In this document: piece by piece, positions 54,028 through 60,990 of the stretch | How the letters are laid out: every line of letters starts with the position of its first letter | Numbering within the stretch: position 1 is the stretch's first letter | NCBI RefSeq assembly: GCF_003201865.1 | Contig: NZ_QJJJ01000004.1 | Span: 186,001-250,000, forward strand | DNA from: Methylobacterium sp. B4 | Lineage (GTDB): Bacteria > Pseudomonadota > Alphaproteobacteria > Rhizobiales > Beijerinckiaceae | DNA length: 64,000 nt | Reading direction: 5' to 3' | The notes under the pieces: generated by a model | What the model saw: only the letters and a program-made list of their open reading frames with translations | The model's database searches: none | Told to the model about the DNA's origin: nothing | Made by a program: the position numbers and the translations under genes

Positions 54028-54774
54028 TCAGGCGGTGCTGCCGGCGTCGATGGTCAGCACCGTGCCGGTGACGTTGCGGGCCTTGTCCGACATCAGGTAG
54101 GCGACGGCGTCGGCGACATCCTGCGGCTCGGCCAGACGCTTGAGCGCGCTGCGGTTGGCCACGCGTCCCCGCTCGGCCGCGTCCATGTCTTCCGTCAGCG
54201 CCGTCTCGATGAAGCCCGGCGCGACCGCGTTGACCGTGACGCCGAGCCGTCCGACCTCGCGGGCGAGCGACTTGGTGAAGCCGATCATGGAGGCCTTGGT
54301 GGCGGCGTAGACGGAGAGCGCGTTGTAGCCGGTGAAGGCGATGATCGAGCTGACGTTGACGATCCGGCCGGCGCCGGCCGTCATCATGCCGCGGGCGAGG
54401 TACTTGGTCAGCACCATCGGCGCGAGCGTGTTGAGGTGGACGAGTTCGGCGATCTTGCTCGCGGGCATGGTCGTGAGCAGGCCGGGTGTGCCGAGCGCGG
54501 CGTTGTTGACGAGGCCGTAGACCGGCCCGTGCTCCGCCCGGATCCGCTGGCAGAGCGGCTGGAGCCCGTCGATCGCGCCGAGATCGGCGGCCACGAAGGC
54601 GATCCGGCCGGGGCCGGCGGCCTCCTGCGCGGCCTCCAGCGCCTCGCTCGGGCGGCGGGCCAGGGCGACGACGCGAAACCCCTCGGCGGCCAGCGTCGCG
54701 GCCATGGCGAGGCCGAGTCCGCGGCTCGCGCCGCTGACGACGACGAGGCGACCGGTCTTGAGTGCGTCGCTCAT
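54028..54774 (-). CDS. SDR-family 3-oxoacyl-ACP reductase-like protein
   Basis: A 248-residue reductase with VVSGASRGLGLAMAA, YGLVNNAALG, catalytic NVSSIIAF and YAATKASMIG and ending VTGTVLTIDAG. ATG 54774 overlaps the acyl ligase stop in ATGA. As part of the carrier-protein cluster it probably reduces a keto group on a carrier-bound intermediate. Last gene of the leftward operon. Confidence 0.9.
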   Translation of the reverse strand: MSDALKTGRLVVVSGASRGLGLAMAATLAAEGFRVVALARRPSEALEAAQEAAGPGRIAFVAADLGAIDGLQPLCQRIRAEHGPVYGLVNNAALGTPGLLTTMPASKIAELVHLNTLAPMVLTKYLARGMMTAGAGRIVNVSSIIAFTGYNALSVYAATKASMIGFTKSLAREVGRLGVTVNAVAPGFIETALTEDMDAAERGRVANRSALKRLAEPQDVADAVAYLMSDKARNVTGTVLTIDAGSTA

Positions 54775-56132
54775 GCGCCCCTCCGCACCAGCTTGCCGCC
54801 GGAGGTGATCGGCAGCGCGTCCACGAACTTTACGCTGGCCGGCACCTTGTGGGCGGCCAGGCGCGGGCGGCAATGGGCGAGAATCGCGCGCTTGAGTTCC
54901 GCGCGGTCGATCTCCGCGTCGGCGCGCAGCACGATCTCCGCCTCGACCACCGCGCCGAGGATCGGGTTGGCCCGGGCGCGCACCCGGGACATCGACACGC
55001 CCGGGAAGACGTTGATGACGGTCTCGACCTCTTCCGGCTGCACCTTGGCGCCGCCGACATTGATCACGCCGCTGCGCCGGCCGAGGAAGTGGTAGCGCTC
55101 GCCCCGGCGCTCCACGAGGTCGCCGGTGTCGATGAAGCCGTCCCCGGCGATCAGCGCCTCGGGCGCGGCGCCGAGATAGCGCCGTCCGGTGCGGCCCGAG
55201 CGCACGAACAGGCTGTCGTCGCGGACCGCGATCTCGATGCCGGCGCGCGTCCCGATCAGGGACGACGGAAAGCCCTCTCGCCCGTCCTCGACGGTGAAGC
55301 CGACGCCGCCCTCGGTCGAGGCGTAGGCGTGGGCGATGCGCGCGTCGGGGAAGGCGGCGCGCAGGGCGTCGAGCACGGTCTGGTCGGCGATCTCGCCCGA
55401 CAGCCGCACGTAGCGCGGGGCGAGACGGTCCAGGGCCGCGCTCATCAGGGCGAGCCGCCAGTGCGAGGGCGTGCCGAGGATGTGGCTGACGCCCGCCTCG
55501 CCGACGCGGATCAGATAGTCGCGCAGGGGCTCGCCGGCCTCGGACAGCACGAGCGAGGACGGCCCGAGCATCGCCCGCAGGAAGACCTGCAGCCCGCCGT
55601 AGCGGCGGATGTCGTAGAAGGTGCTCCAGACCGTGCCGGGCTCGGGCGCGGCGGCGGTGTTGATGCCGCCGGCCAGGCCTTCGAGGGTGTGGGCGACGAG
55701 CTTGGGCGCGCCGGTGGTGCCGGACGTGGCCAGCGCCCACTCGGTCTCGCGGGCCGAGTCCGGCGCCGCGCGGCAGGCATCCTCCACGTCGATGCGAGGC
55801 AGCCCCGGCAGCGCGTCGGGGGCCAGCCCCTCGGCGTCGCAGACGCAGATCTCGGCCTCCGCATCCTGAGCGATCCGGGCCACGTGCTCCGGCGCCAGCT
55901 TCGGGGGAACGAGGGCGAGGCGGGCGGCCAGACCGTCCAGCGCGATCATGGCGCGGGCCGCCGCCATCTGCCCGCCGACCGCGAGCAGCACCCGGCGGCC
56001 GGCCAGCGCCTCCGCTACCGCGGCGTCGCGCCCGCCGGCGACGATCCCGGCGAGATCCCTTTGGGTGCGGTGGTCGGACAGGAACAGCCCGTCGAGGCCG
56101 CCCGCCGCCAGAAGCCTCTCGCGCAGGATCAT
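54771..56132 (-). CDS. AMP-forming acyl-CoA/acyl-ACP ligase
   Basis: A 453-residue ANL-family enzyme. Motifs are ALATSGTTGAPKLVAHT (P-loop), AHAYASTEGG (A5), DGFIDTGDLVERRGERYHFLGRRSGVINVGGAKVQPEEVE (A7-A8) and a final ITSGGKLVR with the catalytic Lys. It is short for the family (usual 500-550); the N-terminal subdomain is reduced. ATG 56132 is six bases after the hydrolase-ACP gene. It should load an acid on a carrier protein or CoA; the substrate is unknown. Confidence 0.88.
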   Translation of the reverse strand: MILRERLLAAGGLDGLFLSDHRTQRDLAGIVAGGRDAAVAEALAGRRVLLAVGGQMAAARAMIALDGLAARLALVPPKLAPEHVARIAQDAEAEICVCDAEGLAPDALPGLPRIDVEDACRAAPDSARETEWALATSGTTGAPKLVAHTLEGLAGGINTAAAPEPGTVWSTFYDIRRYGGLQVFLRAMLGPSSLVLSEAGEPLRDYLIRVGEAGVSHILGTPSHWRLALMSAALDRLAPRYVRLSGEIADQTVLDALRAAFPDARIAHAYASTEGGVGFTVEDGREGFPSSLIGTRAGIEIAVRDDSLFVRSGRTGRRYLGAAPEALIAGDGFIDTGDLVERRGERYHFLGRRSGVINVGGAKVQPEEVETVINVFPGVSMSRVRARANPILGAVVEAEIVLRADAEIDRAELKRAILAHCRPRLAAHKVPASVKFVDALPITSGGKLVRRGA

Positions 56133-56137
56133 CGGAT

Positions 56138-57337
56138 TCAGGCCGCCTGCCGGATCGCGGCGCGGTCGTAGAGGGCGACGAGGTCGCCCACCGTCACCGG
56201 CAGGTCCGAGGCATCCATCTCGCCGAAGGGGTCGGCGCCGGTCAGATCCTCCATCCGTGCCACGAGGAGCGCGAAGCAGAGTGAGTCGAACTCGGTGTCG
56301 AGCATCACGAGGTCGTCGGTGATCGGCGGCATCCGCTTCTCCTGCTCGGCGGCGATGGCGGCGATCTCGGCGAAGACGGTGGTGCGCAAGGACATGGCTC
56401 TCTCCTCTGAAACGGGTGATGGGGAAGCGGCACCCAGCAGCGCGGCGAAGTCGCGCGCGATGCCGGACAGGATCGGACGGGAGCGCGGCACGAGGCGCCC
56501 GAGGCCGTAGAAGAAGTGGATCATGCCCGGATGGCAGGTGTGGGCGGCCTCGCCTCCGGCGCGGGTCAGTCGCTCGGCATAGGCCCCGCCTTCGTCGCGG
56601 ACGGGGTCGTACTCGGCGGTGTGGATCTGCGCCGGCGGCAGGCCGGCGAGGTCGGCTTCCCGCAGGGGCGAGAGGCGGGCCGACGGCGCGGCGGCCTCCG
56701 GCCCGCAGGCGGCGAGGTCGCCCCGGATGGTCGCCTCGTCGAGGAAATAGCCGCGGGCGAAGTCGCGGCGCGAGGCGCTCGTCCCCTGCACGTCGAGCAC
56801 GGGGCAGATCAGCAGCTGCGCCGCGATTCCGCCGCCGCGCCGCTCCTGGCAGACCCGAGCGGCGAGCCCGGCACCCGCGGAATCGCCGCCGATGCCGAGC
56901 CGGTCCGGATCGATGCCGAGGTCCTTCGCGTTCGCGGCAACCCACGCCGTCGCCGCGAGGGCGTCGTCCAGGGCCGCCGGAAAGGGATGCTCCGGAGCGA
57001 GCCGGTAATCGAGCGCGACGACCCGCAGCGATCCCGCCTCGGCCAGCACCCGGCAGATCCCGTCATGGCTGTCGAGGTCGCCGGTCACCAGCCCGCCGCC
57101 GTGCAGGTAGAGCAGGCCGGGGCCGTCCTGCATTCCTTCCGGCGCGTAGAGCCGCGCGGAGAGTGCCCCGGCCGGACCCGGCAGGCTGAGTTCGCGGGTC
57201 GCGACGCCTTCCCCGCTGAGGCCCGCGAGGCGGGTGAGCCCGCGCAGGCCCTCGCGGCGGGCCGCCAGGGTGATGCCGCCCGAGGCCCCGAGCGCCATCA
57301 TGTCGAGGAAGCGGCTGACATGCGGATCGAGGGGCAT
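56138..57337 (-). CDS. Alpha/beta hydrolase fused to an acyl carrier protein domain
   Basis: A 399-residue two-domain protein. Residues 1-300 are an HSL-like hydrolase with HGGG (79-82), GDSAG (Ser153) and late Asp/His (IHTAEYDPVRDEGGAY; PGMIHFFYGL). Residues 315-399 are an ACP domain with Ser in LDTEFDSLCFALL. No stop separates them, but an ATG at 56395 has AGAGGAGAG before it and would release the ACP alone. A thioesterase tethered to its carrier is a plausible reading. The fusion is unusual. Confidence 0.85.
   Translation of the reverse strand: MPLDPHVSRFLDMMALGASGGITLAARREGLRGLTRLAGLSGEGVATRELSLPGPAGALSARLYAPEGMQDGPGLLYLHGGGLVTGDLDSHDGICRVLAEAGSLRVVALDYRLAPEHPFPAALDDALAATAWVAANAKDLGIDPDRLGIGGDSAGAGLAARVCQERRGGGIAAQLLICPVLDVQGTSASRRDFARGYFLDEATIRGDLAACGPEAAAPSARLSPLREADLAGLPPAQIHTAEYDPVRDEGGAYAERLTRAGGEAAHTCHPGMIHFFYGLGRLVPRSRPILSGIARDFAALLGAASPSPVSEERAMSLRTTVFAEIAAIAAEQEKRMPPITDDLVMLDTEFDSLCFALLVARMEDLTGADPFGEMDASDLPVTVGDLVALYDRAAIRQAA
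56393..56412 (-). promoter_or_regulatory. Internal ribosome binding site for a free ACP domain
   Basis: On the minus strand GAGGAGAGAGCC directly precedes ATG 56395, inside the hydrolase-ACP frame. The strength of the site compared with its neighbours suggests that an 85-residue carrier protein is also made separately. Confidence 0.55.
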
Positions 57338-57350
57338 CGGCGGCGCCCGC

Positions 57351-58283
57351 TCAGAGCTTCAGGGCGGAGCGGACGGAGGCCGGCCAGTCCGCGACGCGCG
57401 CGCCGTGGGTGGCGAACAGCGCCACGGCGAGCCGGTCCATGCCGAAGGCGACGCAGCCGGTATGGGCGGGCTCGCCGTCGGCCAGCGTCAGGCCCCAGGT
57501 CGTGCCGAAATGCTCGCGGTGATAATTGAAGCTCATGCAGGCGGTGCCGGCGGCGGCTCCGCGCAGCGGGATCAGCAGCTCGAACTTCAATGCCTGTTCG
57601 AGCTGGCTGAAGGCCATGATCTGGCCGAGCCGGCCGAAGAACGGGTCGCTCGCGGTCTCGACCGTGTAGGGCAGGCCGAGTTCGTCGGCCATGGCGGTGG
57701 CGGTCGCGATCCAGCTCTCGCGGAAGGCGACGATCTGCTCCGGCGTGCCGATGCGGACGTATTCGCGCATGCGGAACGATTGCAGCCGGTCGAGATGGCG
57801 CGAGGGCTCCCGGCGGAAGCAGTCGCAGGCCACGTCGAAGCGGTAGCCGGTCGCCGGCACCGTCCCCCGCGCGGCGGCGATCGGGTAGACCGGGTAGCAG
57901 GCGGCCGGCGTCAGCACGAGGTCGGCGGTCTGCAGGCCCGTGGTCCAGTCGCCGCCCTCCAGATGCCGGTCGGCCGAGGCGCGGATCTCCGCCTCGCTGC
58001 CCTCCAGGCAGGAGACGCAGCCGAGCAGGTTGGGGAAGCTCTTGAGGTAGCCGTGCCGCTCCAGATGCGCCCGGCTCATCACGGGGGGAAAGCGGAACAC
58101 CTCCGTGCCGTCCTCCCGGCGGGCCGAGACGAAGGCGGCCAGCGCCTCGACCACCGACTCGTAGGCGCCCGTGCGGGCGTAGACGCCCTGCGCGTTCATC
58201 GGCTTGAACATCACGTCGAACAGGGCGTCGAGCGGGTCGGTCGCGGGCGGGGAGGCCGGCGCATTCATCACGGGCATGTTCAT
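57351..58283 (-). CDS. Amino acid:[carrier protein] ligase, class II aaRS-like
   Basis: A 310-residue protein that looks like the core of a seryl-tRNA synthetase without tRNA-binding arm. Motif 2 is FRREPSRHLDRLQSFRMREY and motif 3 FGMDRLAVALF. Putative zinc ligands Cys129, Glu174 and Cys277 have the same spacing as those I recall for the Bradyrhizobium enzyme (131, 176, 279), which attaches glycine or alanine to phosphopantetheine of a small carrier protein. It lies 13 bases upstream of the hydrolase-ACP gene and follows a flavoenzyme and an ACP gene. No tRNA is needed. Confidence 0.9.
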   Translation of the reverse strand: MNMPVMNAPASPPATDPLDALFDVMFKPMNAQGVYARTGAYESVVEALAAFVSARREDGTEVFRFPPVMSRAHLERHGYLKSFPNLLGCVSCLEGSEAEIRASADRHLEGGDWTTGLQTADLVLTPAACYPVYPIAAARGTVPATGYRFDVACDCFRREPSRHLDRLQSFRMREYVRIGTPEQIVAFRESWIATATAMADELGLPYTVETASDPFFGRLGQIMAFSQLEQALKFELLIPLRGAAAGTACMSFNYHREHFGTTWGLTLADGEPAHTGCVAFGMDRLAVALFATHGARVADWPASVRSALKL

Positions 58284-58326
58284 GGTGGGCAGTCTCTCGG
58301 GCAGGCGATGCGGGGAGCGGGCGCCC

Positions 58327-59529
58327 TCAGGCGCCGAGCGAGGCGGCGACGGGCGACATCAGCGTCGCGGTGGCGAGATTGGCCACGATCCGGTCGTTGT
58401 GGATCATGATCGGCGCGGAGAGGATGTCGCGCAGCGCCCGGCCGATGCTGAAGGGGCCGTCCTGGCGGTAGCCGGCCAGCCCGTTGGCGCGCAGCGCGCT
58501 CGACACGACCGCCACCGCGAGATCCGAGACTTCGACCTTGAGCATCGTGATCGCGGTCTGGAAATCGAGCGCGGCGAGCGCGGACGGATCGCCCTCGGCG
58601 GCCTCGAACCGGTCGAGCCCCTGCGTGATGAGGGCGCGGGCCTGCTTCAGGCTGGAGACGGCCCGGGTGTAGTGCAGCGCGCCGGGGGGCGCGACGCCGC
58701 CGGCTCCCCGCATCGCCGTGCGGGTGAAGGCCTGCGCCCGCTCGACGGCGGAGGCCGCGATGCCGGCCCAGGCGCTCGACCAGAGCAGGTGCGAAACCGG
58801 GGTCATGGTTTGGTTGTGGATGTCGCCGTAGCGGGCGGCGAGCACCTGTTCCGGGCGGCCGCGGGCCTTGAGGTGGAAGCCGCTGCTGCAGGTGCCGCGC
58901 ATGCCCAGCGTCTCCCAGCCGCTCAGGCGCTCCAGGCTGTAATCCTCCCGCAGGAAGACGCAGAGCACCTGATCGGAGGACCCGGCCTCGGCCGAGCGGC
59001 GGGCGACGGTGACGATCCCGTCGGCCTGCGCGCCGTAGGAGATCACGGTGGCGGCGCGCTCCAGGGTGACTGCCCCGCCGTCCATCTCGATCGCGGCGGC
59101 GGAAGCGCGCACGTTGCCGCCGCCCTGGCCCTCGGTCGTGGAGGAGGCCATCAGGAGCTGCGCATCGGCGATGCGGCGCAGCAGCCCGTCGCGCCAGGGC
59201 TCGCCGGCCCCGTGGCGGACGAGGCAGGCGACCTTGGTCTGGTGCATGGCGAAGATCATCGCCGTGGAGGCGCAGGCCCGGCCCAGTTGGTAGGCGATCT
59301 CGGCGAGCGCCCGCACCGGGGCGCCCTCCCCGCCGAGCGAAATCGGCACGGCCGCACCGAGCAGGCGCTGCGAGCGCAGGGCGGCGATGGCCTCCTCGGG
59401 AAAGCGCCCGTCGCGGTCCACGGCGTCCGCGTAGGTGGCGGCGATGGCTGCGGCGGCGGTGGCGCGGGCGGTCAGGTCCGCCGCGTCCTCGACGCGTCCG
59501 TCCGGCACGGTCATGGGTTGGATCGTCAT
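58327..59529 (-). CDS. Acyl-CoA dehydrogenase-like flavoenzyme
   Basis: A 400-residue ACAD-fold protein. The FAD-binding stretch is LMASSTTEGQGGGNVRASAAAIE, then helical C-domain with QTMTPVSHLLWSSAWAGIAASAVERAQAF and ADLAVAVVSSALRANG. The usual catalytic Glu cannot be placed with certainty by eye. In aminoacyl-carrier-protein clusters such enzymes oxidise the carrier-bound amino acid; here the same is inferred. ATG at 59529 overlaps a short upstream reading frame (see repeat entry). Confidence 0.88.
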   Translation of the reverse strand: MTIQPMTVPDGRVEDAADLTARATAAAAIAATYADAVDRDGRFPEEAIAALRSQRLLGAAVPISLGGEGAPVRALAEIAYQLGRACASTAMIFAMHQTKVACLVRHGAGEPWRDGLLRRIADAQLLMASSTTEGQGGGNVRASAAAIEMDGGAVTLERAATVISYGAQADGIVTVARRSAEAGSSDQVLCVFLREDYSLERLSGWETLGMRGTCSSGFHLKARGRPEQVLAARYGDIHNQTMTPVSHLLWSSAWAGIAASAVERAQAFTRTAMRGAGGVAPPGALHYTRAVSSLKQARALITQGLDRFEAAEGDPSALAALDFQTAITMLKVEVSDLAVAVVSSALRANGLAGYRQDGPFSIGRALRDILSAPIMIHNDRIVANLATATLMSPVAASLGA

Positions 59530-59531
59530 AG

Positions 59532-59601
59532 CTTGGCTTCCATGGCTTGGCTCCCACGGCTTGGCTCCCGCGGCTCGGCTCCCATGGCTCGGCTTCGAGG
59601 G
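59532..59601 (-). repeat. 14-bp tandem repeat, five copies, in the ACAD leader
   Basis: Five 14-base units starting CTTGGCT/CTCGGCT (59532-59545, 59546-59559, 59560-59573, 59574-59587, 59588-59601) with a few base changes. On the minus strand they carry a short frame starting ATG 59585 whose TGA overlaps the dehydrogenase ATG (ATGA), so a 19-residue leader peptide coupled to that gene is possible. Copy number may vary. Confidence 0.75.
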
Positions 59602-59661
59602 GGAAGCCGGCCGGGCTGGCGAGTCGCGAAGGGTTCGTGCGGCGCGCGAGCGGCGTCCGCG

Positions 59662-59934
59662 TCAGGCGTGGGCGGCGCCGCGCACGCTCTCGACCATCCG
59701 GGCGATGGTTTCGATCGAGTGGAAATTCTTCGGCGTCAGGCTGGCGGGCGGGATCATGATGTCGAACTCCGCCTCGACCGCGATCATCAGGTTGACGAGG
59801 TCGAGGGAGGAGAGGCCGACATCGACCAGCGCGTCCCCCTTGGCGAAGGCCGGCGTGATCGCGTGGCGCGCGGCGATCGCGTAGGCGAGATTCATCGTCC
59901 GTTCCGCGACGCTTGCTGGCACGAGGTGAGACAT
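59662..59934 (-). CDS. Stand-alone carrier protein of the aminoacyl cluster
   Basis: A 90-residue acyl-carrier-like protein with the attachment site DVGLSSLDLVNLM (Ser43) and helical pattern AIAARHAITPAFAKGDALVDVG, VEAEFDIMIPPASLTPKNF. It is a plausible substrate of the amino acid:[carrier protein] ligase two genes downstream. First gene of the leftward run, preceded by AT-rich DNA. Confidence 0.88.
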   Translation of the reverse strand: MSHLVPASVAERTMNLAYAIAARHAITPAFAKGDALVDVGLSSLDLVNLMIAVEAEFDIMIPPASLTPKNFHSIETIARMVESVRGAAHA

Positions 59935-60122
59935 CGACTGTAGCCCTTGGAGTTTCGGTAGATCGGCTCGGATTTCGGCTGTTTCTGCTTCGAGCTATGA
60001 TTTGATAAGATCAATACTCTTTTGGTCGTGATGGGAAAGTCAATGATTTCGGTTAATGTATCGATTGGTTAACTGCGAGCTATTGGTTCAATACGTCATC
60101 CGTTGAAGCATCGACGTGTCGT
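59935..60122. promoter_or_regulatory. AT-rich control region upstream of the carrier-protein operon
   Basis: About 190 bases much richer in A and T than their surroundings. It contains TTGAT-AAG-ATCAA (60002-60014, a small palindrome) and two ATTGGTT direct repeats 18 bases apart (60064-60070, 60082-60088). A TTGACT -35-like box lies on the minus strand. It should hold the promoter of the ACP operon and possible operator sites. Confidence 0.5.
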
Positions 60123-60644
60123 TCAGCTCCTGACGAAGAGCAGGAATTGTCCGCCGCCGTAGACGAGCGTCGCGCCCTCGGCCCGGCTGAGCCGGATCTC
60201 GCGCACCGCCCCGAGCAGGATCGCGTGGCTGTGCCGCTCGATCACTTCCTCCAGCGCGCAATCGACCACGGCCTGCGCGCCCGCGAGGCCGGAGGCGCCC
60301 GATCGCATGATCGTCCAGTCGCAGCCGCGGTAGCGGGCAGCCCCGCTCAACCCGCCGAGCCCGGCGAAGCGCTCGGCCACGTCCTGTTGGTCGGCGCCGA
60401 GGATGTTGACGCAGAAATGCCGCCGCCGGGCGATGACCGGCCAGGTCGAGCCCGCACGGTCGACGCAGACCAGCATGGTCGGCGGATCGACCGAGAGGGA
60501 CAGGGCCGAGGTGGCGGTGAAACCGGCCCGGTCCTCGCCGATTCCGGCGGTGACGACGACCACGCCCCCGGCCAGCCGGCGCATCGCCTGCTTCAGAAGC
60601 GGGGCGTCGACGGCCGGCGGGGTCGCCATCGCGGCGGCGGCCAT
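60123..60644 (-). CDS. Flavin reductase domain protein
   Basis: A 173-residue split-barrel FMN/FAD reductase-like protein with AMRRLAGGVVVVTAGIGEDRAGFTATS, LSVDPPTMLVCVDRAGSTWPVI and RRHFCVNILGADQQDVAERFAG. It supplies reduced flavin or uses it directly. ATG 60644 has GGAGG upstream. Located just upstream of the carrier-protein operon on the same strand, so it may serve the ACAD-like enzyme or an unseen monooxygenase. Confidence 0.88.
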   Translation of the reverse strand: MAAAAMATPPAVDAPLLKQAMRRLAGGVVVVTAGIGEDRAGFTATSALSLSVDPPTMLVCVDRAGSTWPVIARRRHFCVNILGADQQDVAERFAGLGGLSGAARYRGCDWTIMRSGASGLAGAQAVVDCALEEVIERHSHAILLGAVREIRLSRAEGATLVYGGGQFLLFVRS

Positions 60645-60990
60645 CACGCGAGGCCTCCGGCGGGAGCAGAAGAGTTCGCTGATCTCCGGTGCGCGCGCAT
60701 GGTGGGGCAGTCCGTCGGTCGATCCCGGGAAGGGGCCGGCCCGCGCCGGGGGCGGCGGGTCGGGTCGGTCTTGCGGCAAGCCCCGAAGAGCGTGCGTTCC
60801 GTGCCGGCCGAAACCGGTCGTTATCGGTTCATCGCTATGTCGTTTGCTGTCCTTGCGGCTGAGCTTTGCAAGTCCGGGACCCGGCCGGAGGGGCCGGAAA
60901 CTGTTCAGTCCCGGTACGATCCGGGGGTCGGGCCGGGCGGCGGTCCCGATCCGGGACGCCGGCCGCAGCCGAAACGAGAGGCGACCCGAG
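60645..60990. other. Divergent intergenic region, no gene
   Basis: A gap of 346 bases between the flavin reductase (leftward) and the ThDP enzyme (rightward). I see no ORF with a ribosome site, no repeat and no strong hairpin; it should hold two promoters. Confidence 0.6.
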
